Positions 23,083-33,384 of a stretch of 64,000 bases of DNA are shown piece after piece. The notes beneath the pieces are model-generated. The model was not told the DNA's origin, made no database searches, and worked only from the letters and a program-made list of their open reading frames with translations. Position 1 is the first letter of the stretch. Each line of letters opens with the position of its first letter. Source of the DNA: Planotetraspora mira (lineage in GTDB: Bacteria > Actinomycetota > Actinomycetes > Streptosporangiales > Streptosporangiaceae). The stretch covers positions 91,699 to 155,698 of the forward strand of contig NZ_BOOO01000027.1 of the NCBI RefSeq assembly GCF_016863275.1, written 5' to 3'. The translations under genes and the position numbers were made by a program.

Positions 23083-24294
23083 ATGGCCGGTGTCAGTCAG
23101 ACAGTGAGCGGTGTCCCCGAGATCGATCTGTCGGACGTCGAGGTGATGCGCGATCCCTTCACCGCGTACGGGAACGCCAGGGAGCGCTCGCCGATCGCGC
23201 GTCTGTCGGCCCCCGGATTCGGCGGGATGTGGGCCGTGACGCGGCACGAGGAGGCCCGTGCGCTGCTGGCCGACCCCCGGTTCGAGCTGAACGCGAGCAG
23301 TTTCATCCGTCCCGACGTGCCCGGCGACTGCCTGCCGTACATGCGGTCGATGGCGGAGATGAACGCGGAGGAGCATCTGCGGCTGCGCAGGCTGGTCGCC
23401 CCCGCGTTCACGGCACGCCGCGCCGCGGAGTTCCGGCCGCGGATCGAGCCGATCGTCGACACAGTGCTCGACGACCTGCCCCACCTCGCCGAGGACGGTG
23501 TGGTGGACCTGCTGCGGCACTTCGCGCGGTCGTTGCCGATGGACGTCATCTGCGAACTGGTCGGCATACCCGGGCCCGACCGCCACCGCTGGCGCGAGTA
23601 CGGCGCCACGATCGTGGCGGCCTCAGGCCAGAGCTTCGCCTCGGCCGTACCGGGCATCATCGAGGGCGCCAAGGCGGCGATCGCACGCCGGCGCGAGGAA
23701 CCCGCCGACGACCTGCTGTCGGACCTCATCCGTGCTCAAGCCGAGGACGGGGACCGTCTCAGCGAGACCGAGTTGGTGACGCTCGTCTGGAATCTGGTCC
23801 TGGCCGGTCAGACCCCGACCAACCTCATCGCCAACGCCGTGCACGCCCTGCTGCGCCACCCCGTTCAGCTCGCCGCGCTGCGCGAGGATCCCGCGCTCAT
23901 GCCGCGCGCGGTCGAGGAGCTCATGCGCTGGTGCGGTCCCACGTTGCTGGCGATTCCGCGCTTCGCGCGGGAGGACGTCGAGTTATACGGCACACGGATC
24001 CAGAAGGGTGATGCCGTGACCGCGGCGGTCGCCTCCGCCAACCGCGATCCGCGCGCGTTCACCGACCCCGACCGGCTCGACGTCGGCCGGGCGGCGGGAT
24101 CGGCGGGCCATCTGGGCTTCTCACACGGCCCGCACTTCTGCCTCGGAGCGTCCCTGGCCCGGGTGCAGACCGAGGTCGCGCTCACGTCGCTGCTGCGCCG
24201 CTTCCCCGCTCTGGCACCGGTCGGCGCCGCCGATGACGTGCGCGCCCTCGACCCGGGGACGTGGCGGCTGACGTCGCTCCCCGTCACCCTCTGA
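23083..24294 (+). CDS. Cytochrome P450
   Basis: A 403-residue soluble bacterial P450. The heme-binding loop is LGFSHGPHFCLGASLARVQ, whose Cys is the iron ligand. The K-helix ExxR is in VEELMRWCGP. The I-helix, normally AGx[D/E]T[T/S], reads LVLAGQTPTNLI: the acidic residue is replaced by Thr and the catalytic Thr by Pro. So the standard proton-delivery pair is missing. ATG 23083 is used because GGAG lies 5 nt upstream; a GTG lies 6 nt earlier. The clpX-like gene follows after 32 bp. No ferredoxin or reductase gene is adjacent. The reaction is unknown. Confidence 0.92.
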   Translation: MAGVSQTVSGVPEIDLSDVEVMRDPFTAYGNARERSPIARLSAPGFGGMWAVTRHEEARALLADPRFELNASSFIRPDVPGDCLPYMRSMAEMNAEEHLRLRRLVAPAFTARRAAEFRPRIEPIVDTVLDDLPHLAEDGVVDLLRHFARSLPMDVICELVGIPGPDRHRWREYGATIVAASGQSFASAVPGIIEGAKAAIARRREEPADDLLSDLIRAQAEDGDRLSETELVTLVWNLVLAGQTPTNLIANAVHALLRHPVQLAALREDPALMPRAVEELMRWCGPTLLAIPRFAREDVELYGTRIQKGDAVTAAVASANRDPRAFTDPDRLDVGRAAGSAGHLGFSHGPHFCLGASLARVQTEVALTSLLRRFPALAPVGAADDVRALDPGTWRLTSLPVTL

Positions 24295-24326
24295 CCCCGC
24301 ACGATCGCTGAGGAGGCGTTCCCCGA

Positions 24327-25601
<1,275 letters not shown>

Positions 25602-25625
25602 CGATGCCCAAGCTGAAAGGCGAAA

Positions 25626-25679
25626 AGCGGCCGGGCCGCATGCGGAGGCGTGATCACCTCCGCATGCGGCCCGGCCGCT
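25626..25679. terminator. Bidirectional terminator, perfect 23-bp stem
   Basis: Arms 25626-25648 and 25657-25679 are perfect complements around an 8-base loop (CGTGATCA). AAAA precedes the left arm, so a minus-strand transcript would end with the stem followed by UUUU. It lies between the convergent clpX-like gene and sugar-permease gene, and probably ends both transcripts. Confidence 0.92.
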
Positions 25680-25692
25680 GACGTATCCGGGG

Positions 25693-26952
25693 TCAGCGCG
25701 AGGCTGACGCGGCCCGGCGCTTGGTCCACACGTCGAAGGCGACCGCGGCCAGCAGGACGGCGCCCTTCACGAGCATGACCCGCTCGCTCGGTGAGCCGAT
25801 GAGGGACATGCCGTTGTTGATGACGCCCATGATCAGGCCACCGGTGACCGCTCCGACCACCTTGCCGACGCCTCCCTGGACGGCCGCGCCGCCGATGAAC
25901 GCCGCCGCGATCGCGTCGAGCTCGAAGGAGTTGCCCGCGGTGGGGCCCGCCTGGTTGAGGCGGCCGGCGAAGATGATGCCGGCGATCGCGGACAGGACCC
26001 CCATGTTGACGAAGATCCAGAAGATGACCGACTTGACCTTGATGCCGGACAGGAGCGCGGCCTGCAGGTTGCCGCCGATGGCGTAGATCCGCCGGCCGAA
26101 GACGGCCCGGTTGGTCACCAGCGAGTAGCCCAGCACGAGCGCCGCCAGGAGGACGAGCACCCAGGGCAGGTTCTTGAACCGGGCGAGCTGCACGATCACG
26201 AAGAGGATGACCGCGGCGGCCAGGACGATCTTGAGCAGGAACACCGGGAGCGAGTCGACGGCCTGGCGATACCCCAGGCGAGCCGCGCGGGTGCGCCACT
26301 GGGCGATCGCCATGCCCGCGACCGCCACGATGCCGAGCAGGATGCTGAACAGGTCGGCGCCGCCCAGGGGGCCGAGGCCGATGTTGCCGAAGTACCCGTC
26401 GGTGAAGCCGTTCGAGAGTGTGCGAACGGCGTCGGGGAACGGGCCGATGCCCTGGTTGCCCAGGACGGTCAGGGTGAGCGCGCGGAACAGCAGCATGCCG
26501 GCGAGCGTGACGATGAAGGCCGGGATGCCGAAGTAGGCGATCCAGTAGCCCTGCCAGGCGCCGATCAGCGCACCCGCGATCAGCGTGATCAGCAGGGCGA
26601 GTGGCCAGGGCACTCCATAGTTGACCATCAACACGGCGGCGATGGCGCCGGTGACCGCGACGACCGAGCCGACCGACAGGTCGATGTGCCCGGCGATGAT
26701 GATCAGGATCATCCCGATCGACAGGATCAGGATGTAGGAGTTCTGAACGATGATGTTCGAGATGTTCTGCGGCTGGAGCAGCGCCCCGTCGGTGAGAATC
26801 GTGAACAGCACCACGATCAGCGCGAAGGCGATGTAGATGCCGCTCTGCCGTACGTTGATCGACAGGCCGGAGGACCTGCCGGGCGTGCCCGGTGCGGGCG
26901 TGTCCTTCGCGCCGGGCGCGAGGGCCGCGTCAGAGGGGGAGGTGCTGCTCAT
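25693..26952 (-). CDS. mmsB: Sugar ABC transporter permease (MmsB/GguB/XylH type)
   Basis: A 419-residue inner-membrane permease of the CUT2 (ribose/xylose/arabinose) importer class with about ten helices. The class signature is IIIAGHIDLSVGSVVAVTGA, and the C-terminal motif AAAFIGGAAVQGGVGKVVGAV is present. The N-terminal 30 residues are hydrophilic and Pro/Ala-rich. It is third in a binding protein-ATPase-permease operon and starts 5 bp after the ATPase stop. With araBDA across the promoter, L-arabinose or a related pentose is the likely substrate. Confidence 0.92.
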   Translation of the reverse strand: MSSTSPSDAALAPGAKDTPAPGTPGRSSGLSINVRQSGIYIAFALIVVLFTILTDGALLQPQNISNIIVQNSYILILSIGMILIIIAGHIDLSVGSVVAVTGAIAAVLMVNYGVPWPLALLITLIAGALIGAWQGYWIAYFGIPAFIVTLAGMLLFRALTLTVLGNQGIGPFPDAVRTLSNGFTDGYFGNIGLGPLGGADLFSILLGIVAVAGMAIAQWRTRAARLGYRQAVDSLPVFLLKIVLAAAVILFVIVQLARFKNLPWVLVLLAALVLGYSLVTNRAVFGRRIYAIGGNLQAALLSGIKVKSVIFWIFVNMGVLSAIAGIIFAGRLNQAGPTAGNSFELDAIAAAFIGGAAVQGGVGKVVGAVTGGLIMGVINNGMSLIGSPSERVMLVKGAVLLAAVAFDVWTKRRAASASR

Positions 26953-26957
26953 CGGAT

Positions 26958-28487
26958 CTAGTCCAGTCCCTTCGTCATGTACTGCATGATCCGTTCCTGC
27001 GTCGCGTCGCTGCGCTGGACTTCACCGGTGATCCGGCCGGCCGACAGCGCGTAGATCCGGTCGCACAGACCCAGCAGCTCCGGCAGTTCAGACGAAATGA
27101 CGAGGATGGCCTTGCCGGAGTCGGCGAGGCGATTGATGATCGTGTAGATCTCGTACTTGGCGCCGACGTCGATGCCCCGGGTCGGCTCGTCCAGGATGAG
27201 GACGTCCGCGTCAGTGAAGATCCACTTTGCCAGGACGACCTTCTGCTGGTTTCCGCCGCTGAGCTTGCCGGTGACGCTCGAGACGCTGGGCGCCTTGATG
27301 TTCATGCTGGCGCGGTACTCGTCGGCGACGCGGTATTCCTCGTTGTCGTTGACCCAGCCCCGGCGGGCGAGCTTCGACAGCGCGGCCGCGGAGACGTTGC
27401 GCTTGATGTCCTCGATCAGGTTGAGGCCGTACCGCTTGCGGTCCTCGGTGGCGTAGGCGATGCCGTTGCTGATCGCCTCGCGCACGGTGCGCGCCTCGAT
27501 CGGCCGCCCTTCCTTGAAGAGGCGGCCCGAGATGTTGGTGCCGTAGGTGCGGCCGAAGACGCTCATCGCGAGTTCGGTGCGGCCGGCGCCCATGAGGCCG
27601 GCGAGGCCGACGATCTCGCCCTTGCGCAGGGTGAGGTTGACGTCGCTGACGACCTCCCTGCCGCGCTGGGTCGGGCTGTAGACCGTCCAGTTCTCGATGC
27701 GCAGCGCCTCTTCGCCGATCTGCGGCTCGTGCGGAGGGAAGCGGTTCTCCAGGGCGCGGCCGACCATCCCGGAGATGATGCGGTCCTCGCTGACCTCGTC
27801 GGTCGCCATGTCGAGCGACTCGATCGACCGGCCGTCCCGCAGGATGGTGATCGAGTCGGCGATCGCCATGACCTCGTTGAGCTTGTGCGAGATGATCACG
27901 CAGGTGATCCCCTCGTCACGCAGCCCGCGCAGCAGGTCGAGCAGGTGCTCGGAGTCCTCGTCGTTCAGCGCGGCCGTGGGCTCGTCCAGGATGAGCAGCC
28001 GCACCTTCTTGGCCAGCGCCTTGGCGATCTCCACGAGCTGCTGCTTGCCGACTCCGATGTCGGAGATCGTGGTCACCGGGTTCTCGTGCAGGCCGACCCG
28101 GCTCAGCAGCTCGGTGGCCTCGGCGTTGGTGCGGTTCCAGTCGATCAGGCCACGCGTGGCCTGCTCGTTACCCAGGAAGATGTTCTCCGCGATCGACAAT
28201 TGCGGGCAAAGCGCCAGCTCCTGGTGGATGATGACGATCCCGCGGTGCTCGCTGTCCCGGATGTCGGCGAACCGGCAGGGCTCTCCGTCGAAGGAGATCT
28301 CGCCCTCGTAGGACCCGTGGGGGTAGACCCCGGACAGGACCTTCATGAGGGTCGACTTGCCGGCGCCGTTCTCCCCGCAGATCGCGTGGATCTCACCCCG
28401 CCGCACGGACAGGTTCACGTCCTGGAGCGCCTTGACTCCGGGGAACGTCTTGGTGATCCCGCGCATCCGCAGGATGTCATCGGTCAT
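26958..28487 (-). CDS. mmsA: Sugar ABC transporter ATP-binding protein (MmsA/GguA type)
   Basis: A 509-residue protein with two fused nucleotide-binding domains, as usual for CUT2 importers. The first has Walker [27 protein letters not shown] and [15 protein letters not shown]. The second has a degenerate Walker A ([14 protein letters not shown]) and an intact signature [15 protein letters not shown] with [14 protein letters not shown]. The longer Q-loop of the xylose/arabinose subgroup is present. It lies between the binding-protein and permease genes; an intercistronic hairpin precedes it. Confidence 0.94.
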   Translation of the reverse strand: MTDDILRMRGITKTFPGVKALQDVNLSVRRGEIHAICGENGAGKSTLMKVLSGVYPHGSYEGEISFDGEPCRFADIRDSEHRGIVIIHQELALCPQLSIAENIFLGNEQATRGLIDWNRTNAEATELLSRVGLHENPVTTISDIGVGKQQLVEIAKALAKKVRLLILDEPTAALNDEDSEHLLDLLRGLRDEGITCVIISHKLNEVMAIADSITILRDGRSIESLDMATDEVSEDRIISGMVGRALENRFPPHEPQIGEEALRIENWTVYSPTQRGREVVSDVNLTLRKGEIVGLAGLMGAGRTELAMSVFGRTYGTNISGRLFKEGRPIEARTVREAISNGIAYATEDRKRYGLNLIEDIKRNVSAAALSKLARRGWVNDNEEYRVADEYRASMNIKAPSVSSVTGKLSGGNQQKVVLAKWIFTDADVLILDEPTRGIDVGAKYEIYTIINRLADSGKAILVISSELPELLGLCDRIYALSAGRITGEVQRSDATQERIMQYMTKGLD

Positions 28488-28519
28488 TCTCGCTCATGGC
28501 CTCTCGGTGAGCTGTGGAG

Positions 28520-28551
28520 GAGGTGCGGCCCTTTCTTCAGGGCCGCACCTC
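28520..28551 (-). terminator. Intercistronic hairpin between the binding-protein and ATPase genes
   Basis: Thirteen-base arms (28520-28532 and 28539-28551) pair perfectly around a TTCTTC loop, in the 73-bp gap after the sugar-binding protein gene. Such hairpins in ABC operons stabilise the upstream message or attenuate transcription, so that the binding protein is made in excess over ATPase and permease. There is no U-tract for full termination. Confidence 0.8.
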
Positions 28552-28560
28552 ATACGGGGG

Positions 28561-29694
28561 TCAGCCGCCGAGCTGGGCCTGGGTGTAGTAACCGGTGTCG
28601 ACGACTTCCTTCTGGTAGTTCGTCTTGTTCACGATCACCGGCTCCAGCAGGTACGACGGGACGACCTTGTTGCCGTTGTCGTAGTCCTTGGTGTTGTTGA
28701 CTTCGGGCTTACCACCCTTGAGTACGCTATCCGCCATCTTGACCGTAACGTCCGCCAGCTGGCGGGTGTCCTTGTAAATGGTGGAGTACTGCTCACCTGC
28801 GATGATCGACTTGACCGAGGCGAGCTCGGCGTCCTGGCCGGTGACGATCGGGTAGGGCTGGTCGGCCGTTCCGTAACCGTTGCTCTTCAGGGCCGACAGG
28901 ATGCCGATCGACAGGCCGTCGTAGGGGGACAGGACACCGTCGACCTTGGCGCCGCCGCTGCTGTAGGTCTTGGTGAGCAGGTCCTCCATGCGCTTTTGCG
29001 CCGTGGCGGGGTCCCACCGGAGGATGGCGACGGTCTTGAAGTCCGTCTGGCCGCTCTTCACGACGAGCGTCTTGCTGTCGATCAGGGGCTGGAGCACCGA
29101 CATGGCGCCGTTGAAGAAGAACGTCGCGTTGTTGTCGTCGGGCGAGCCGCCGAACAGCTCGATGTTGAAGGGCCCCTTCGCGGAGCCGTCCGTGCCGTCC
29201 TCGTTCTTCAGCTTCAGGCCGACCAGGAGCGAGGTGGCCTGCTGGACGCCGACCTTGAAGTTGTCGAACGTCGCGTAGTAGTCGACGTTCGGGCTGTTGC
29301 GGATCAACCGGTCGTAGGCGATGACCGGGATCTTCTTGTCCGCGGCCTCCTGGAGCTGCGTGGTGATCGCGGTGCCGTCGATCGAGGCGATGATCAGAAG
29401 CTTGGCGCCCTTGGTGATCTGGTTCTCGATCTGGTTGACCTGAGTCGGGATGTCGTTCTCCGCGTACTGCAGGTCGACCTTGTAGCCGAGCTTCTCCAGC
29501 CCCGCCTTGACGTTGTCGCCGTCGTGGATCCACCGCTCGGAAGACTTGGTCGGCATCGTGACGCCGACGAGGGCCCCGGCGGTGTTGCCGGACGTGGCCT
29601 CGGTGTCGGCCGTCTTCTCGCTCGAGCCGCACGCCGTGGCGAGCACAGCAAGGGCCACGGCGGGGACCACCGCCGCCAATCGTCGAAATCTCAT
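28561..29694 (-). CDS. chvE: Periplasmic-type sugar-binding lipoprotein (ChvE/XylF family)
   Basis: A 377-residue solute-binding lipoprotein. The signal peptide is [20 protein letters not shown] with lipobox LATAC, so it is anchored outside the membrane by Cys22. Two Rossmann-like lobes of the type I sugar-binding fold follow, with ChvE-like strings [44 protein letters not shown] and [21 protein letters not shown]. Members bind arabinose, xylose, galactose or glucose. First gene of the importer operon. The long promoter spacer carries a LacI-type operator matching one before the lacI gene. Confidence 0.94.
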   Translation of the reverse strand: MRFRRLAAVVPAVALAVLATACGSSEKTADTEATSGNTAGALVGVTMPTKSSERWIHDGDNVKAGLEKLGYKVDLQYAENDIPTQVNQIENQITKGAKLLIIASIDGTAITTQLQEAADKKIPVIAYDRLIRNSPNVDYYATFDNFKVGVQQATSLLVGLKLKNEDGTDGSAKGPFNIELFGGSPDDNNATFFFNGAMSVLQPLIDSKTLVVKSGQTDFKTVAILRWDPATAQKRMEDLLTKTYSSGGAKVDGVLSPYDGLSIGILSALKSNGYGTADQPYPIVTGQDAELASVKSIIAGEQYSTIYKDTRQLADVTVKMADSVLKGGKPEVNNTKDYDNGNKVVPSYLLEPVIVNKTNYQKEVVDTGYYTQAQLGG

Positions 29695-29811
29695 TTTTTC
29701 TCCTTGCGCATGGGGGTGGCCTGATGCGGCACGAGGAGACGGCCGGGCCCGGTAGGAGGTCGCGAAGGCAGAGCTCCGCCCCGGTCAGTCGTCTGACCCT
29801 GAGTTCGGTAG

Positions 29812-29948
29812 TGTTATCGCTAACATTCTCACTGTCAATAGACGCCGATAACGTCGCCGTAACAAGGGGGTAATCACCCGTGTACGGGGTGCCGTTACTG
29901 GAACGTTATAAAAAGTCTTCTTGACGCTGGTGGTTGTTAACGCTCACA
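29812..29948. promoter_or_regulatory. Two LacI-family operators in the chvE/lacI divergent promoter
   Basis: TGTTATCGCTAACA (29812-29825) and TGTTAACGCTCACA (29935-29948) share the pattern TGTTA-W-CGCT-M-ACA with the central CG typical of LacI-family sites. They lie 123 bp apart, one on the chvE side and one just upstream of the lacI start, an arrangement that allows looping. The region between is AT-richer than its surroundings and must hold both promoters. Confidence 0.82.
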
Positions 29949-29980
29949 GTCGTTCTCTGGGAAGAAGGAGAGGAGTGCGC

Positions 29981-31006
29981 GTGGGATCGAGCACGGGGGG
30001 CCGCCCGCCGGTGATGGCCGATGTGGCCAAGGCGGCGGGTGTGTCGCACCAGACCGTCTCTCGGGTGCTGAACGACCACCCGAACGTTCGGGCGGAGACC
30101 CGCACCCGTGTTCTGGAGGCGATCGACCGGCTCGGCTACCGCCGCAACATGGTCGCCCGAGCCCTGGTGACCCGGCACTCCCGCACCCTGGGCGTGGTGA
30201 GCTTCGACACCATCCTGTACGGCCCGGCCAGCACCGTCTACGGCATCGAGCAGGCCGCGAGGGACGCGGGATACTTCGTCAGCATCGTCAGCCTGCGCAC
30301 GATCGACCGGGCCGGGATGCGCGACGCCGTCAACTATCTGATCGAGCAGGGCGTCGACGGCATCGTCGTGGTCGCGCCGCAGAGGTCGGCGGCCAGCGCG
30401 CTCGAGGACCTGTCGCCCGGCATCCCGATCGTGGCGGTGGAGGGCGGGCATACCGGCCGGGTGCCGGTCGTCTGCGTCGACCAGGCGGAAGGCGCCAGGC
30501 TCGCCACGGCCCACCTGCTCGAACTCGGGCACGAGACCGTCTGGCACATCGGAGGCCCGCAGGACTGGCTGGAGGCCGAGGGGCGGATCGAGGGCTGGCG
30601 AGACGTCCTGACCGCCGCCGGCAGGAAGATCCCCGACGTCCTCCCCGGAGACTGGAGCCCGCGCTCGGGTTACACGGCGGGCAAGCACCTGGCCGGGATG
30701 GCCGATCAGATCAGCGCCGTGTTCGTCGCCAACGACCAGATGGCGCTCGGCGTCCTTCGCGCCTTCACCGAGGAAGGCGTGCGGGTGCCCGACCAGATCA
30801 GCATCGTGGGCTTCGACGACATCCCGGAGTCGGAGTTCTTCTCACCGCCGCTCACCACCGTCAGGCAGGACTTCGGGGCCGTGGGCCGGCACAGCATCGA
30901 CGTGCTCCTCGGGCAGATCGAGGAGGGCGCGGCGGAGGTGCTGGAACGTTTCGTCGTGCCGCCCGACCTCGTCGTCCGGGGGAGCAGCGCTCCGCCGGGC
31001 GCATGA
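29981..31006 (+). CDS. LacI-family transcriptional regulator of the arabinose genes
   Basis: A 341-residue repressor. The LacI HTH is MADVAKAAGVSHQTVSRVLNDHPNV with the hinge helix NMVARALVTRHSR; a sugar-binding core resembling ribose-binding protein follows, with VDQAEGARLATAHLLELGH and FVANDQMALGVLRAFTEEG. The GTG at 29981 is preferred because AGGAG lies 6 nt upstream; another GTG is at 29975. It is divergent from the importer and 72 bp upstream of araB on the same strand, so it could sense L-arabinose (or a metabolite) and control both units through the matching operators. Confidence 0.9.
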   Translation: MGSSTGGRPPVMADVAKAAGVSHQTVSRVLNDHPNVRAETRTRVLEAIDRLGYRRNMVARALVTRHSRTLGVVSFDTILYGPASTVYGIEQAARDAGYFVSIVSLRTIDRAGMRDAVNYLIEQGVDGIVVVAPQRSAASALEDLSPGIPIVAVEGGHTGRVPVVCVDQAEGARLATAHLLELGHETVWHIGGPQDWLEAEGRIEGWRDVLTAAGRKIPDVLPGDWSPRSGYTAGKHLAGMADQISAVFVANDQMALGVLRAFTEEGVRVPDQISIVGFDDIPESEFFSPPLTTVRQDFGAVGRHSIDVLLGQIEEGAAEVLERFVVPPDLVVRGSSAPPGA

Positions 31007-31078
31007 CCCCCCGTCCGGCTACCTGGCGCCGCTCCCGGAGCAGCGCCGGCCGTACCCCCGTCCCCCGTTGGAGTTGAA

Positions 31079-32728
31079 GTGAGCGATAACAACGACCGCT
31101 ACGTGATCGGTGTCGACTTCGGCACCTTGTCCGGACGCGCCGTCGTCGTTCGGGTGAGCGACGGCGCCGAACTGGGCAGCGCCGTCCACGAATACACGCA
31201 TGGAGTGATCGAGGACAGACTGCCGGGGACCGCGATCCGGCTCGGACCCGACTGGGCGCTCCAGTCGCCCGAGGACTGGCGCGACGTCCTTCGTGTGGCG
31301 GTGCCGAAGGCGCTGGCCGTCGCGGGGGTCCCCGCCTCCGACGTGATCGGCATCGGCACCGACTTCACCGCCTGCACGATGTTGCCGACCACCGCCGACG
31401 GCGTCCCTCTCAGTGAGCTGCACCCCGGCCGCCCCCACGCGTGGCCGAAGCTCTGGAAGCACCACGCCGCCCAGCCGCAGGCCGACCGCATCAACGCCGT
31501 CGCCGCCGAGCGGGGCGAGACGTGGTTGCCGCGTTACGGCGGGAAGATCTCGTCGGAGTGGGAGTTCGCCAAGGCGCTGCAGGTGCTCGAGGAGGACCCG
31601 GAGACCTACCGCGCCGCGGCCCGCTGGATCGAGGCCGCCGACTGGATCGTCTGGCAGCTCACCGGAGTGGAGTCCCGCAACGTCTGCACCGCCGGATACA
31701 AGGGAATCCACCAGGACGGCCGCTACCCCAGTGACGACTTCCTGAGCGCGCTGAACCCCGACTTCGCCGGCTTCCCCGCCACGCTCGGACAGGACCTCGC
31801 CCCCCTCGGCGGACTCGCCGGCCGGCTGAGCGCGGAGGCGGCCCTGTGGACCAAGCTGCCCGAGGGCATCGCGGTCTCCGTCGGCAACGTCGACGCGCAC
31901 GTCACCGCCGCGGCCGCGGACGCCGTACGGCCCGGCCAGATGGTCGCGATCATGGGCACCTCGACGTGTCACATCATGCCCTCGGACGAACTCGCCGAGG
32001 TGCCGGGAATGTGCGGCGTGGTGCGCGACGGGATCGTGCCCGGCCTGTGGGGATACGAGGCCGGCCAGTCGGCCGTCGGCGACATCTTCGCCTGGTTCGT
32101 CGAGACGTCGGTGCCCGGCTTCTACGCCGAGCGCGCCGCCGAGGCGGGGATGACCGTCCACGAATACCTGACCTCGCTCGCCGAGCGGCAGGCGGTCGGC
32201 GCGCACGGGCTCGTCGCGCTCGACTGGCAGGGCGGGAACCGCTCGGTGCTCGTGGACCACAACCTGTCCGGCGTCATCGTCGGCCAGACCCTCGCCACCA
32301 GGCCGGAGGACGTCTACCGCGCGCTGATCGAGTCGACCGCGTTCGGCGCCCGTGTGATCGTGGAGACCTTCGAGGCGGCAGGAGTGCCGGTCGGGGAGTT
32401 CGTCGTCGCGGGCGGGCTGCTGAAGAACTCCTTCCTCATGCAGGTCTACAGCGACGTGCTCCGCCGTCCGCTGTCGGCCATCGGGTCGGAGCAGGGGCCC
32501 GCCCTGGGCTCGGCCATCCACGCGGCGGTGGCGGCGGGCGCGTACGCCGACATCACCGAGGCCGCCGCGGCGATGGGCAAGCGCACGCAGAACGCCTACG
32601 TCCCCGACTCCACCCGGGCCGACGCCTACGACCGGCTGTACGCCGAGTACCGCCGGCTGCACGACCACTTCGCGGACGGCGGGCTGCTGCACCGCCTCCG
32701 CGCGATCAGAAACGAGGCCACGGCATGA
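31079..32728 (+). CDS. araB: L-ribulokinase
   Basis: A 549-residue FGGY-family kinase that phosphorylates L-ribulose to L-ribulose 5-phosphate. The N-terminal phosphate loop is IGVDFGTLSGRAVVV. Family segments include GIGTDFTACTMLP, ISSEWEFAKALQVL, a second nucleotide-binding part with MGTSTCHIM, and VVAGGLLKNSFLMQVYSDV. Length matches AraB. GTG start after GTTGGAG. The stop overlaps the AraD ATG (ATGA), so araB, araD and araA are translated as one coupled unit. Confidence 0.95.
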   Translation: MSDNNDRYVIGVDFGTLSGRAVVVRVSDGAELGSAVHEYTHGVIEDRLPGTAIRLGPDWALQSPEDWRDVLRVAVPKALAVAGVPASDVIGIGTDFTACTMLPTTADGVPLSELHPGRPHAWPKLWKHHAAQPQADRINAVAAERGETWLPRYGGKISSEWEFAKALQVLEEDPETYRAAARWIEAADWIVWQLTGVESRNVCTAGYKGIHQDGRYPSDDFLSALNPDFAGFPATLGQDLAPLGGLAGRLSAEAALWTKLPEGIAVSVGNVDAHVTAAAADAVRPGQMVAIMGTSTCHIMPSDELAEVPGMCGVVRDGIVPGLWGYEAGQSAVGDIFAWFVETSVPGFYAERAAEAGMTVHEYLTSLAERQAVGAHGLVALDWQGGNRSVLVDHNLSGVIVGQTLATRPEDVYRALIESTAFGARVIVETFEAAGVPVGEFVVAGGLLKNSFLMQVYSDVLRRPLSAIGSEQGPALGSAIHAAVAAGAYADITEAAAAMGKRTQNAYVPDSTRADAYDRLYAEYRRLHDHFADGGLLHRLRAIRNEATA

Positions 32729-33384
32729 TCGAGCAGCTCCGGGAGGCCGTCTGCGGTCTGCACGCCGAGCTGGTGCGCTACAACCTCGTCGCATGGACGG
32801 CGGGCAACGTCTCCGGCCGCGTGCCGGGTGAGGACCTGTTCGTCATCAAGCCGAGCGGCGTCTCCTACGACGACCTCACCCCGGCGTCGATGGTCGTCTG
32901 CGACCTGGAGGGCAACGTCGTGGAGGGCGCGCACGCCCCGTCGAGCGACACCGCCGCGCACGCGTACGTGTACCGCCACATGCCGGAGGTCGGTGGAGTG
33001 GTGCACACCCACTCCACCTACGCGTCGGCCTGGGCCGCACGGGGAGAGTCGATCCCCTGCGTCCTGACCGCCATGGCCGACGAGTTCGGCGGCGAGATCC
33101 CCATCGGGCCGTTCGCGCTCATCGGCGGGGACGACATCGGCAAGGGGATCGTGAAGGTGCTCTCCGGCCACCGCTCGCCCGCCGTGCTCATGCAGAACCA
33201 CGGGGTCTTCACCATCGGCGCCTCGGCGAAGGCGGCGGTCAAGGCCGCCGTGATGTGCGAGGACGTGGCCAGGACCGTGCACGTGTCCAGGCAGCTCGGT
33301 GAGCCTCTGCCGATCAAGCAGGACGACGTCGATCGTCTGTACGACCGCTATCAGAACGTCTACGGGCAGAGGAGCTCGCGTTGA
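32725..33384 (+). CDS. araD: L-ribulose-5-phosphate 4-epimerase
   Basis: A 219-residue class II aldolase-fold zinc enzyme converting L-ribulose 5-phosphate to D-xylulose 5-phosphate. The motif WTAGNVSGR begins the phosphate-binding part. Zinc ligands are the two His in [10 protein letters not shown] and the His in QNHGVFTIG, with the catalytic Asp in [13 protein letters not shown]. The C-terminal tail includes the [10 protein letters not shown] stretch found in AraD. Its ATG overlaps araB and its TGA overlaps the TTG start of araA. Confidence 0.95.
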   Translation: MIEQLREAVCGLHAELVRYNLVAWTAGNVSGRVPGEDLFVIKPSGVSYDDLTPASMVVCDLEGNVVEGAHAPSSDTAAHAYVYRHMPEVGGVVHTHSTYASAWAARGESIPCVLTAMADEFGGEIPIGPFALIGGDDIGKGIVKVLSGHRSPAVLMQNHGVFTIGASAKAAVKAAVMCEDVARTVHVSRQLGEPLPIKQDDVDRLYDRYQNVYGQRSSR

